Positions 8,775 through 17,515 of a stretch of 64,000 bases of DNA are shown in pieces. The position numbers were made by a program, and so were the translations under genes. The stretch spans positions 1-64,000 of the forward strand of contig CAPOZU010000005.1 of the NCBI GenBank assembly GCA_948676835.1, read 5' to 3'. The notes below the pieces were generated by a model, which saw only the letters and a program-made list of their open reading frames with translations, made no database searches and was not told the DNA's origin. The stretch's first letter is position 1. Every line of letters starts with the position of its first letter. This stretch comes from an uncultured Clostridia bacterium. Lineage in GTDB: Bacteria > Bacillota > Clostridia > TANB77 > CAG-508.

Positions 8775-9551
8775 ATGGAATTTTTTGATTCACATTCTCA
8801 TTATAATGATGAGAGTTTTGATGAAGATAGAAATCAAATAATACAGCAAACATTTGATGAAGATGTTACTAGAGTGATGTGTATAGGATATAATATAGAA
8901 AAAAGTATAAGAGCAATTGAAATTGCTGAAAAATATGAGTTTATATATGCTTCATGTGGGATATCACCAAATGATATAGAAGATTATTCAGAAGAAAATC
9001 TACTTAAAATAGAAGAGATGGCTAAAAACGAGAAGATAGTTGCCATAGGAGAAATTGGATTAGATTATTATTGGAATAAAGAAAACAAAGATAAACAAAA
9101 AGAACTATTTATTAAGCAAATAGATATTGCCAACAAATATAATAAACCAATAATAATTCACACTAGAGAAGCAGTTATGGATACAATTAGTATTTTAAAA
9201 GAGCATCCTGTAAAAAATACAGGAATTTTTCATTGTTGCCCTTTAAATCAAGAATTAATAAAAGAAGGTTTAAAATTAGGATACTATATATCTTTTACAG
9301 GTGTTATTACTTTTAAAAATGCTAAACCAGAAGAAGCTGTTAAAATGGTACCTCTAGATAGAATACTAATAGAAACGGATTCACCGTATATGTCTCCAGA
9401 ACCACTTAGAGGAACAAGAAATAACTCTATAAATGTTAAACTTGTAGCTCAAAAGATGGCTGATATTAAAGGTATTCCAATAGAAGATGTAGCAAAAGCT
9501 ACATATAATAATGCAAATAATGTATTTAGAATAAAAAATAAAAGAACTTAA
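8775..9551 (+). CDS. tatD: TatD-family metal-dependent hydrolase
   Basis: 258 residues, a TIM-barrel amidohydrolase of the TatD DNase family. All metal ligands are present: H7 and H9 (HSH), E93 (GEIGLDYYW), H129 (IIIHTREA), H153 (FHCC) and D202 (ETDSPYMSP). E. coli TatD has 3'-5' exonuclease activity in DNA repair; the physiological role in Firmicutes is less clear. The start abuts the acpS stop and its GGAGG site lies inside the end of acpS. A strong terminator follows, closing the operon. Confidence 0.95.
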   Translation: MEFFDSHSHYNDESFDEDRNQIIQQTFDEDVTRVMCIGYNIEKSIRAIEIAEKYEFIYASCGISPNDIEDYSEENLLKIEEMAKNEKIVAIGEIGLDYYWNKENKDKQKELFIKQIDIANKYNKPIIIHTREAVMDTISILKEHPVKNTGIFHCCPLNQELIKEGLKLGYYISFTGVITFKNAKPEEAVKMVPLDRILIETDSPYMSPEPLRGTRNNSINVKLVAQKMADIKGIPIEDVAKATYNNANNVFRIKNKRT

Positions 9552-9576
9552 CTTTAAAAGTTTAAGTTCTTTTTTA
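9539..9576 (+). terminator. Rho-independent terminator after tatD
   Basis: Inverted repeat AAAGAACTTAA-CTTT / AAAG-TTTAAGTTCTTT overlapping the tatD stop, followed by TTTTTT. Confidence 0.85.
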
Positions 9577-9849
9577 CTTGTAATACTGTTTTTATATTAA
9601 ATAATAAAAAATTTTAAAACAAAAAATGGTCTCAAAATACTGATTTCGTAGGAAAAGTGCATAGAAAGTCTAAAAAAGTAATAAAAAAATAATAAAATAA
9701 GGGCGAAACCTTCTGAAAGTCTTTCCGTAAGTGTTTTTTACAAGGTTTGGAAAAGGAGAAAAAAACTGCTATTGAAATAATTTCTAGAAATGCTATTATG
9801 TTGCTAATGAAAATATTCAAATTTCATAAAAAAACAGGGAGGATTTATT
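9577..9849 (+). promoter_or_regulatory. Leader of the dockerin protein gene, possibly structured
   Basis: 273 bp without a gene. At 9700-9760 nested pairings can be drawn: AAACCTT with AAGGTTT outside, and GAAAG/TTTC and GTAA/TTAC stems inside. I could not match it to a known riboswitch. A poor promoter candidate (TTGTAA near 9579) is present. The ribosome site GGGAGG precedes the ATG. Confidence 0.35.
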
Positions 9850-12800
9850 ATGAGAAAGAAAATGCTGATTTCAATAGTAGTAATTTCAATTATACTATTG
9901 AATTGCATCGCTCCAATTTTGCAAGTTTCAGCTGGAACAGATGTAAAAATCTTGTTCGAAAGAAACTTATATGAGTCTTTAAAAGAAGACTTGCAAAAAA
10001 GAGGTGTTGAAGCCATTTATAACGATGCACAACGTACAATCATTATAAATGATGATGAAATTGCTAAAGTTACAACTCTTTCTTTGTCTAACAGTGAACT
10101 TACAGACCTAACAGGTCTTGAGGTATTCACTAATTTAAGTTGGCTAGACCTATCTGGAAATAAATTGACAAAAGATAGTAATTTAGAAGTTTTAAATTCA
10201 TTTAGTGGTTTAAAATACTTAGATTTATCTTCAAATGAAATAGAAGATCTAAGTATGGTAACAAACATCAAAGATGTTGAAACATTAAATTTACACAATC
10301 AAAAATTTGATGTTGTAGAAGTAATTCAAGTAGATTCATCTGAAAGCTCAAATCAATATACTGGAATTACATATCCATTACCAAAAATCTTAACAGATTT
10401 TGTAGATTACATTCCATCAGAATGGTTAATCGAAAAAAATTATTTAAAAGATCCATTAGACTATGAAACTGATGTAAGTGGACAAATTGCTCCATATATA
10501 CATTGGAGTGGATTTGACCATGAAAACCTAAAAATTATTTATGCAACAAAAACAGCAACAAGCTATTTTGTTCATAAAGGAATGGTAAAAATTAGTATAA
10601 GAGTAGTTGATTCATCAAGTACTCTATATAATTCAGAAATTAATTTATATTTCGTAACAGCTGATTCTAGCGAAAGAGGAATATATATTAAAGATACAAA
10701 TATGTATAATGCCATCAAAAAACAATTAACTAGAGGTCAAAGAGAAAATGAAGAACTAGTTAGTTATGCTGGTAACACTAATCCAAGACACATCTATAAT
10801 AGATATTTTGATGAAGCTCAAACATTAGTAATAGACATAGATGATCTTGTTAATAAAATACCAAGTTTAAATCTTAATAATAAAAGAATTAAAGACATAA
10901 CAGGTATTGAAAAATTCATAGGATTAGAAACAAAAATTGATTTATCAGGAAACTATATTAAATCAATTGATAAAATTGTTGAATTAGAAAAAAATCAAGA
11001 AACAGAAGAAGCATTATTAAGACAAAGAGTAAATGATCAAATAGCTCTAGTTTCAAAAACAGTAGCTGAAATTGATAAAGTAAAATCAGATATTGCTTCT
11101 GTAAATGGACAACTAGATACTCTTGATAAAGCTTATGCAAAATTACAAGAACAACTTACAAAATTAGAAGCAGAAAGAACACAAATAGTTAACAAAATTA
11201 CAGAAACAACAGAAAAAATTGCATCTTTAAATCAAGAAGTTGAAAATTTAAAAAATATTTCAATTGTTGAATTAGAAAATGCAATAAAAACTGCTAATGA
11301 AGAAATTGAAGCTATTCGTGCACAAATAAATGCTAAAAATCAAGAAATTGCCGATAAAAATAAGGAAATTGCTGATTTAGAAGCTGCTAACCAAGGTGAT
11401 AAAGATGCTATACAAGCTAAAAAAGATGAGTTAGAAGCAGATAAAGCAAAAGTTACATCTTTACAAACTGATATAGCAAATAAACAAGCTGAAATTGCTG
11501 CTAAAAATGAAAGTTTAGCACAAGTTAAAGAAGCTATTTCTACAGATAATGTTGCAATCGCTGTTTATAATACAGAACTTGCAGAATTAGGAGTAGAACT
11601 TGCTAAAAAGCAAGAAGAAATTAGAAAATTACTAGGTGAAAATGCAGACACAGCCAATAATTCTGTTGTTATTGAAATAAATGCAAAAATTGCTGACTTA
11701 AATGCAAAAGTTACAGAATTAACAGGAAAAATGTCTGAAAATACAGCTGAAAAAGAAGCTTTAGAATCTGCAATAGCAAATCTAGAAAAAGAATTAGACG
11801 AGTTAAAAGCAAATAAAGTAACATTAGAAAGTGAAACAATTCCTAATTTAGAAAAAGAAATTAAAGAATTAGAAGAAGCTTTTGCTAATAATGAAAACAA
11901 TAAAAGAATTGCTGAAATAAGAGCTGAAATTGATCAAATTAAAACTGTTGATATACCAAAATTAGAAACAGAGATAACAGTAAAACAAGAAGAAATTGCA
12001 AATGCACAAAAACAAATTGATGAAATTAAAAAACAAATAACAGATAAACAAGCAGAAGTTGAAAAAGCCAATGCAGAATTAACACAATTAAATAAAGATC
12101 TTGCTGCTAAGATTGAAGAAATCAAAAAAGTAGTAGAAGAGATGAATGCAAATGATAAACAAAAAGCTGAACTTAATTTAAAACTTACAGAATTAAGAAC
12201 AGAATTAGAACGTTTAATGGGAATTCTAAGGATAAGAATGAATAGACTATATACTATCTACAATAGAATAGATAGATTAGTTGGAATAATTACACCACAG
12301 TTAAGAAACATTACTGATTTAGATTTCTATAACTTATCATTTGAAGAATCAAAAACATTATTTGCAAGTCAAGTTGCAAAAATAGGAACTGTTGAAAAAT
12401 ATTTAACAGCTTTTGAATCAAACTATTTAATTAAACTTTATAATATACCAACTTCTACTTCAGTAGAATCTAAGAAAACAGTTGTAAATCCAGATGGAAC
12501 AACAACTGTTGTAACAGAAACAGAAACAAAACCAATTGAAAATCCAATTTCAAAATGGTTCTCAGAACTTGCAAGTGATGAGTGGTCATTAGTTGATTAT
12601 AAAATATGGTTAAATAACTTAAGAAGAGATGACACTTATTTTGCAATGTATGCATATTGCTATATGACAAGATTATTTGAAGGAAGAACAGAGTGTGTAG
12701 CAAATGGATATTGTGATTATCTAATCAAAAGATTAGAAATCGATGGTGAAGATACAACAATGTATGAAGCAGCTAAAGAAAATTATCAAGAAATTTACGC

Positions 12801-14574
12801 AACATATGGTGGAACAGATCACTGCGCAGGTACAGCAAGTACAACATGGTTATATGAATATGCTAAGAGAATTACTCTTGCAACAGGAGATGTTAATACA
12901 TATGTATACTTACCAAGATTAAGAATATTAGATATTAGAGAAAACCTAATTGAAAATATTGATTCTATACCACAACTAACAAAATTAGTTGAATTATATG
13001 CAGGAGATAATGAAATAGTAGATATTTCAAATGTAGACTGGGCATCAGTTAACACACATCTAAGAAAATTAGACTTAAGTTTAAATGATATCAGTGTTAT
13101 TGAACCATTAGAAGTTATGTCTAATTTAGAATACTTAGACTTATCTAAGAACTTAATTGAAGGTGAATTTACTTTCAAAATTGAAAAACTAGAAAAACTA
13201 AAATATATAGATTTTAGTTATAACAAAATAGAAGATATTCAAAGATTAATAAATTATTTAGCTTATGAAGCAAGACATCATGGATACAATGGAGATATTG
13301 CATCTTTCTTAAGAAATGCAGGATACACAATTAACTTTAAACATCAACAATTAGAGATGACAATTGACAATGTATTACCAGTAGGAGATACAGAAAAAGT
13401 TGAATTACACAAAATATTTAGACAAATAGAAGAAATTGATTATGCAAATACAAGCTTTGGAATCGATAGTTTACGTGGAAATGTAACAAGTGATGGTAAA
13501 TACGTTATATTAGATACAAGAACAGCAGGAAAACATGTTGCTACAGTTACAATAGTAAATACAAAAACAACTTCAAGTTTTGGATTTGGAACAACATGTA
13601 TAATAACATATAGAGTTGGAACAGCTAATATGTTAAATGTTGCAGTTTCACCAGAAGAAGTTGAAGTAGAAAAAGGAGCAACATATCAATTTAATGCAGA
13701 AGTAACAGGAGAAAATGTACCTTACTCAGGAGTAGTATGGTCTGTTGTAGGAAACAATAGCGAAGGAACTACAGTTTCTGAAGAAGGATTATTACAAGTA
13801 GCTGAAGATGAATCAGCAGAAAAAATCGAAGTAGTTGCAACATCATTCTATGATGAAGCATCTGTAGGAAAAGCTACAGTAACTATTATTGATAAAAAAG
13901 AAGTTACAGACCCAGAAAAACCAGCTGAGCCAAGCAACCCAACAGAGCCTGAGAAGCCAGCTGAGCCAAGTAATCCGACAGAACCTGAAAAACCAGCTGA
14001 ACCAAGTAACCCAACAGAACCTGAGAAACCAGCTGAGCAAGAAAAACCAGGAAATCAAGATAATGACAAAGATAATGAAAATACTGGATCTACAGATAAT
14101 CCAAAAGAACCAGTAGCAGATATCAAACTAGGATATACTGTTGATTCTGATAGTGAATATTTAACAGGGGTAAAAGCAAAAACAACTGTTACAGAATTCA
14201 AAAATCAATTATTAAAAGATACAAATTATAAAGCAGTTGTAAAATCTTCAAAAAGAGAAGTTACAACAGGATATGTAGGAACAGGAATGTTTGTACAAAT
14301 CCAAGATAAAAATGGAAATGTTGTAAAAGATTCTAACGGAAATCTATTAGTTTACGAAATCGTAGTAAAAGGTGACGTAAACGGAGATGGAAATGCTGAT
14401 TCACTAGATACAATTTTAATGAAATCACACAGAAGTGATGTAAAAGCTTTATCAGGTGCAGCATTAGAAGCAGCAGATATAAATAATGATAATTCTGTAG
14501 ATATAATGGATACAAAATTATTACTATATCATAGAGCTGAAGTTAGTGGATATGACTTAAACTTCCAAAAATAA
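9850..14574 (+). CDS. Giant LRR / coiled-coil / Big2 / dockerin surface protein
   Basis: 1574 residues, secreted (signal peptide about 1-28). In order: leucine-rich repeats (about 70-160); a linker domain; one more LRR (about 335-378); a Glu/Lys/Ala-rich coiled coil of about 430 residues (375-810); a helical region with several Cys (about 930-1010); a second LRR block (about 1018-1130, LDLS-x-N pattern); a bacterial Ig-like Big2 domain (about 1258-1346); a Pro-rich linker with repeats of PEKPAEPSNPTE; and a small beta module followed by a type I dockerin (about 1505-1574). The dockerin has two calcium loops, D-V-N-G-D-G-N-A-D and D-I-N-N-D-N-S-V-D. There is no LPXTG or C-terminal helix, so cell attachment probably depends on a cohesin. 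The next gene encodes a cohesin-like LPXTG protein, the obvious candidate partner. Confidence 0.88.
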   Translation: MRKKMLISIVVISIILLNCIAPILQVSAGTDVKILFERNLYESLKEDLQKRGVEAIYNDAQRTIIINDDEIAKVTTLSLSNSELTDLTGLEVFTNLSWLDLSGNKLTKDSNLEVLNSFSGLKYLDLSSNEIEDLSMVTNIKDVETLNLHNQKFDVVEVIQVDSSESSNQYTGITYPLPKILTDFVDYIPSEWLIEKNYLKDPLDYETDVSGQIAPYIHWSGFDHENLKIIYATKTATSYFVHKGMVKISIRVVDSSSTLYNSEINLYFVTADSSERGIYIKDTNMYNAIKKQLTRGQRENEELVSYAGNTNPRHIYNRYFDEAQTLVIDIDDLVNKIPSLNLNNKRIKDITGIEKFIGLETKIDLSGNYIKSIDKIVELEKNQETEEALLRQRVNDQIALVSKTVAEIDKVKSDIASVNGQLDTLDKAYAKLQEQLTKLEAERTQIVNKITETTEKIASLNQEVENLKNISIVELENAIKTANEEIEAIRAQINAKNQEIADKNKEIADLEAANQGDKDAIQAKKDELEADKAKVTSLQTDIANKQAEIAAKNESLAQVKEAISTDNVAIAVYNTELAELGVELAKKQEEIRKLLGENADTANNSVVIEINAKIADLNAKVTELTGKMSENTAEKEALESAIANLEKELDELKANKVTLESETIPNLEKEIKELEEAFANNENNKRIAEIRAEIDQIKTVDIPKLETEITVKQEEIANAQKQIDEIKKQITDKQAEVEKANAELTQLNKDLAAKIEEIKKVVEEMNANDKQKAELNLKLTELRTELERLMGILRIRMNRLYTIYNRIDRLVGIITPQLRNITDLDFYNLSFEESKTLFASQVAKIGTVEKYLTAFESNYLIKLYNIPTSTSVESKKTVVNPDGTTTVVTETETKPIENPISKWFSELASDEWSLVDYKIWLNNLRRDDTYFAMYAYCYMTRLFEGRTECVANGYCDYLIKRLEIDGEDTTMYEAAKENYQEIYATYGGTDHCAGTASTTWLYEYAKRITLATGDVNTYVYLPRLRILDIRENLIENIDSIPQLTKLVELYAGDNEIVDISNVDWASVNTHLRKLDLSLNDISVIEPLEVMSNLEYLDLSKNLIEGEFTFKIEKLEKLKYIDFSYNKIEDIQRLINYLAYEARHHGYNGDIASFLRNAGYTINFKHQQLEMTIDNVLPVGDTEKVELHKIFRQIEEIDYANTSFGIDSLRGNVTSDGKYVILDTRTAGKHVATVTIVNTKTTSSFGFGTTCIITYRVGTANMLNVAVSPEEVEVEKGATYQFNAEVTGENVPYSGVVWSVVGNNSEGTTVSEEGLLQVAEDESAEKIEVVATSFYDEASVGKATVTIIDKKEVTDPEKPAEPSNPTEPEKPAEPSNPTEPEKPAEPSNPTEPEKPAEQEKPGNQDNDKDNENTGSTDNPKEPVADIKLGYTVDSDSEYLTGVKAKTTVTEFKNQLLKDTNYKAVVKSSKREVTTGYVGTGMFVQIQDKNGNVVKDSNGNLLVYEIVVKGDVNGDGNADSLDTILMKSHRSDVKALSGAALEAADINNDNSVDIMDTKLLLYHRAEVSGYDLNFQK
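13921..14040 (+). repeat. 36-bp tandem repeats coding the Pro-rich linker
   Basis: Three full copies and one partial copy of a 36-bp unit (phase starts 13921, 13957, 13993, 14029) encoding PAEPSNPTEPEK. Third-base differences between copies show they are not freshly duplicated. Copy number is likely variable between strains. Confidence 0.9.
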
Positions 14575-14637
14575 TTTGAATATTTGAATATTAAAGAGAG
14601 AAGATAAAATATATCTTAAATGATAAATTCTCATGTG

Positions 14638-14677
14638 AAAGTGAAATTTAGGGATGTTCCTTAAATTTCACTTTTTT
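14638..14677 (+). terminator. Terminator, copy 1 of a recurrent sequence
   Basis: Stem AAAGTGAAATTTAGGGA / TTCCTTAAATTTCACTTT with one G-T wobble and a tiny loop, then TTTTTT. Nearly the same sequence ends two other transcripts in this window (19526-19568 and 23679-23720). Confidence 0.9.
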
Positions 14678-14751
14678 CTTATGAAAGTACTAAAATATCA
14701 GTATTTCGTCAATAATATTAAATAAAAGAATTTTATTTCAAAAAAAAGGTA

Positions 14752-14780
14752 TTGCAATTTTTATATATAAATGATATCCT
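14752..14780 (+). promoter_or_regulatory. Probable promoter of the cohesin gene
   Basis: TTGCAA, 17 bp, TATCCT. The -10 box is imperfect. It lies between a terminator and the next start, so the cohesin gene is probably transcribed separately from the dockerin gene. Confidence 0.45.
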
Positions 14781-14815
14781 TATCATGTATAAAAGCAAAC
14801 AAGGAGATTGATAAT

Positions 14816-15655
14816 ATGAAAAATAAATTAATTATTTTGCAAGTTTTTGTTATAGTTGTATTAATGTGTACAAGCGTATATGCAGCAGTAGAGACAACTT
14901 TGGGAGTTAAAATTTCAAATTCAACATTATATAGAGGAGATACATTTGAAGGTACTCTTACATTAAAAGATGTAAAAAATAATGAAAAAATTACTGGTAT
15001 CGAAGGATATTTACAATATGATAAAAACATCATAGAAAAAGTAACTTTTGATAGTATTGTTAAAGATGAAAATAATAAAGTAAAAATTGGAGATGAAACA
15101 TTAACTGTAGAAGACTTACAAAAAGATATTTCAGCATCAGGTGCATTTGTGGGATTTAATGGTGAACCATCAACAGGAAAAGGTGATGCAAAGATTCTTA
15201 TCGATTTCAATAATGCTATAACCAAAGATACAGATTTAATAACAATTAAATTTAAAATTAAATCAGATGCAAAAATTGGTGAATTAAAAGATGTTATAAA
15301 ATTTACTGGATTTACAATTACAACAGATTCAGGAAAATCTGATGAAATAGGAATAAATGTTAATTTAGCAGTTAAAGAAAAACCAACAAATAACAACAAT
15401 AACCAAGATCAAGACAAGGATAAAGATAATGACAAAAAAGAAGAAAATAAAGTTGATCAAAATGCAGTTGGAAAAGTAAATTCAAATACAAATAAAACAA
15501 ATAATTCTGTAAATAATACAAATACATCAGACAATACAGTTTCAGGAACAAAATTACCTGCAACAGGAGCTAAAGTATTTATAATACCAGTAATTGTATT
15601 AATCGCATTAGCATATATCAGCTATAATAGATATGTAAGAATGAGAGGAATTTAG
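14816..15655 (+). CDS. Cohesin-like, sortase-anchored surface protein (LPATG)
   Basis: 279 residues. Signal peptide about 1-23. Residues about 24-188 form one beta-sandwich domain with the cohesin pattern: an opening strand with G-D-x-F, an I-x-G-x-x-G-x-L-x-Y-D segment, and a late I-x-F-K-I strand. An Asn/Asp/Lys-rich linker follows (about 190-245). The C-terminus is a canonical sorting signal: LPATG at 247-251, a hydrophobic stretch at about 256-273, and the basic tail RYVRMRG. AAGGAG lies 9 nt before the chosen ATG; the upstream in-frame ATG has none. It should be covalently fixed to peptidoglycan and display one cohesin. No sortase gene is in the window. The cohesin assignment is by pattern and context, so an SLH-unrelated Ig-like fold remains possible. 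Confidence 0.75.
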   Translation: MKNKLIILQVFVIVVLMCTSVYAAVETTLGVKISNSTLYRGDTFEGTLTLKDVKNNEKITGIEGYLQYDKNIIEKVTFDSIVKDENNKVKIGDETLTVEDLQKDISASGAFVGFNGEPSTGKGDAKILIDFNNAITKDTDLITIKFKIKSDAKIGELKDVIKFTGFTITTDSGKSDEIGINVNLAVKEKPTNNNNNQDQDKDKDNDKKEENKVDQNAVGKVNSNTNKTNNSVNNTNTSDNTVSGTKLPATGAKVFIIPVIVLIALAYISYNRYVRMRGI

Positions 15656-15676
15656 GATTTATAAAACATAAATAAA

Positions 15677-15716
15677 GAAAGATAACTTCATTATTAAGTG
15701 AAGTTATCTTTTTTTA
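15677..15716 (+). terminator. Rho-independent terminator after cohesin gene
   Basis: AAAGATAACTTCA / TGAAGTTATCTTT arms followed by a T run. Confidence 0.88.
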
Positions 15717-15752
15717 TGAAAACCAATATAGTAATTTTAATAAAAAGATTTA

Positions 15753-16679
15753 TTATTTCAATATTAAAAATAATATAATACTTATTAACATTTGAATTAA
15801 TAATATTATTCTTGTGAATTTATATATATTTTCGATTTTATTTCTTCTTTTTTCTGCATCCCAGTATTTCCCAAAATGTATTTCTGAATGACTAATATAT
15901 TCATCAACATCATCTTTATACATACCTTTGTTACTTGAATAATTATATCCGACATATTTTGTTTCTGGTAAAAGTGGTTTATATATAGAATATATGAACC
16001 AATATGAAACTAGGTTTCCTAAAAGTATAGAGACAAACCATTGTCCTAAAAGTAAAATATATTTGTTATTTAAGTACATAGATAATAATTCGGGTAATTT
16101 ATCTGCATTAATCTTTAATGCAATAAACAAAATATAGGATAATATTAGCCCTATTGAAATTGTAAAACATTGAGTTCTGATGCCAACATGCTTCATTGTT
16201 TTATCATATCTATCTTTATTATCTTCTAATATATTCATAAGAGTGGAATATAAATTATGTGCTTGGCTTTCTTGATTTGTTGTGTTAACATCTATCGAAC
16301 AATCTCTTTCTCTAAAATAAAGTGTTGCTTCAATTTTATTATATAAATCATTCATTGTGCTATTTGCACCCTTAGTAAAGAAACTAACATACATACTAAT
16401 ATATATACTTTGTATTCCTTTAGGATTATTCAAATTGGTAACAAACCAATTATAATTACTTTCTTTCATTGTTTTTCCATTTTTTAACTCAATTGTATAA
16501 TTTATAGTTGTACTACCGTTTTCATATTCCCATTTTTTTTCACTAAAAGGTAAATTTTTATTTTTATTAATTTCTAATTCAAATTTCTTATCATAGTTTT
16601 CTTTATAATCTTCTAAATAATCAGCAATCTTTACTATTGTTTCTAAGGGAATTTGTTTATTTAATACTTTATTATCCAT
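15753..16679 (-). CDS. Hypothetical membrane protein
   Basis: 308 residues, family not recognised. The N-terminal ~160 residues are soluble and charged. Three hydrophobic segments follow at about 167-187, 203-228 and 286-306, with a charged loop (SSNKGMYKDD...) between the second and third. AAGGAG lies 8 nt before ATG. It is the only minus-strand gene in its neighbourhood and stands alone. The region upstream to 16803 holds no other feature. Confidence 0.7.
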   Translation of the reverse strand: MDNKVLNKQIPLETIVKIADYLEDYKENYDKKFELEINKNKNLPFSEKKWEYENGSTTINYTIELKNGKTMKESNYNWFVTNLNNPKGIQSIYISMYVSFFTKGANSTMNDLYNKIEATLYFRERDCSIDVNTTNQESQAHNLYSTLMNILEDNKDRYDKTMKHVGIRTQCFTISIGLILSYILFIALKINADKLPELLSMYLNNKYILLLGQWFVSILLGNLVSYWFIYSIYKPLLPETKYVGYNYSSNKGMYKDDVDEYISHSEIHFGKYWDAEKRRNKIENIYKFTRIILLIQMLISIILFLILK

Positions 16680-16803
16680 GAATGTAATCTCCTTTTTATT
16701 AGTTAATACCTATAACTGATTTGATTATAACATAAAAAATAAAATAATAGTATTTTTTACATCTATTTCCTATTAAAAATAGATTACTTTTATTTTAAAG
16801 TTA

Positions 16804-16832
16804 TTGCATTAATAATTTTATATTGATATAAT
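16804..16832 (+). promoter_or_regulatory. Promoter of lemA-htpX
   Basis: TTGCAT, 17 bp, TATAAT. It leaves a leader of about 25 nt with GGAGG 9 nt before the lemA start. Confidence 0.8.
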
Positions 16833-16862
16833 GAATATAATTTAATAATGGAGGATTGGATT

Positions 16863-17414
16863 ATGATATGGGTTATAGTAATTCTAGTTGTAATAATACT
16901 TGCTATTATTGCAATGTATAATGGTTTAGTTCAAGCAAAAATGAAAACAGAAAATGCTTGGAGCCAAATTGAAGTTCAATTACAAAGAAGATTTGATCTT
17001 ATTCCAAATTTAGTTGAAGCAGTTAAAGGTTATATGCAACATGAGAGTGAAGTTCTTACAAAAGTTACAGAACTTAGAACATCATGGGCATCTGCATCAA
17101 CAGTTGGAGAAAAAGCAGAACTTGATAATCAATTATCAGGAACATTAAAAACAATAATGGCTGTTACTGAAAATTATCCAGATTTAAAAGCAGATCAAAG
17201 CTTTACACAATTACAAGAAGAATTAAGAAGTACAGAAAATAAAATTTCTTATTCAAGACAATTTTATAATGATAGTGTTACAATGTATAATACTAAATTA
17301 CAAGTATTTCCTACAAACATTATAGCAGGAATGTTTAATTTTACCCCTGCTGATTTATTTAAAACAACATCAGAAGAAGCAAGACAAAATGTAAAAGTTG
17401 ACTTCAATAAATAA
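16863..17414 (+). CDS. lemA: LemA family protein
   Basis: 183 residues. An N-terminal helix (about 2-20, IWVIVILVVIILAIIAMYNG) is followed by the LemA helical bundle, with the conserved V-x-A-K-x-x-x-E-N-A-W-x-Q-I, RRFDLIPNLVE and FTPADLFK segments. Start: the ATG fifteen bases upstream overlaps the GGAGG box itself, so the second ATG, 9 nt after GGAGG, is correct. LemA proteins are membrane proteins of uncertain function, often paired with HtpX or TPM-domain proteins, as here with htpX directly downstream. Confidence 0.93.
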   Translation: MIWVIVILVVIILAIIAMYNGLVQAKMKTENAWSQIEVQLQRRFDLIPNLVEAVKGYMQHESEVLTKVTELRTSWASASTVGEKAELDNQLSGTLKTIMAVTENYPDLKADQSFTQLQEELRSTENKISYSRQFYNDSVTMYNTKLQVFPTNIIAGMFNFTPADLFKTTSEEARQNVKVDFNK

Positions 17415-17455
17415 GATTAATTTTGTCTCAAAACAACGAAGGTTTAAACCAAGGT

Positions 17456-17480
17456 ACGCTATTCTTGCATAGAATAGCGT
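17456..17480 (+). promoter_or_regulatory. Perfect hairpin between lemA and htpX
   Basis: ACGCTATTCT / AGAATAGCGT, 10-bp perfect arms, 5-nt loop, then ATTTTAG. It could be a weak attenuator or an RNA processing/stability stem within the lemA-htpX transcript. Confidence 0.5.
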
Positions 17481-17515
17481 ATTTTAGTATAAATGATAGA
17501 GAGGATTTAATTAGT

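Noticed and set aside
9690..9760. c-di-GMP-I (GEMM) riboswitch
   Set aside because: Only a GGGCGAAACC-like piece matches; the GACGCAAAGCC core and second stem are missing.
13921..14040. CRISPR-like array
   Set aside because: The 36-bp units are contiguous without spacers and encode an in-frame Pro-rich linker.
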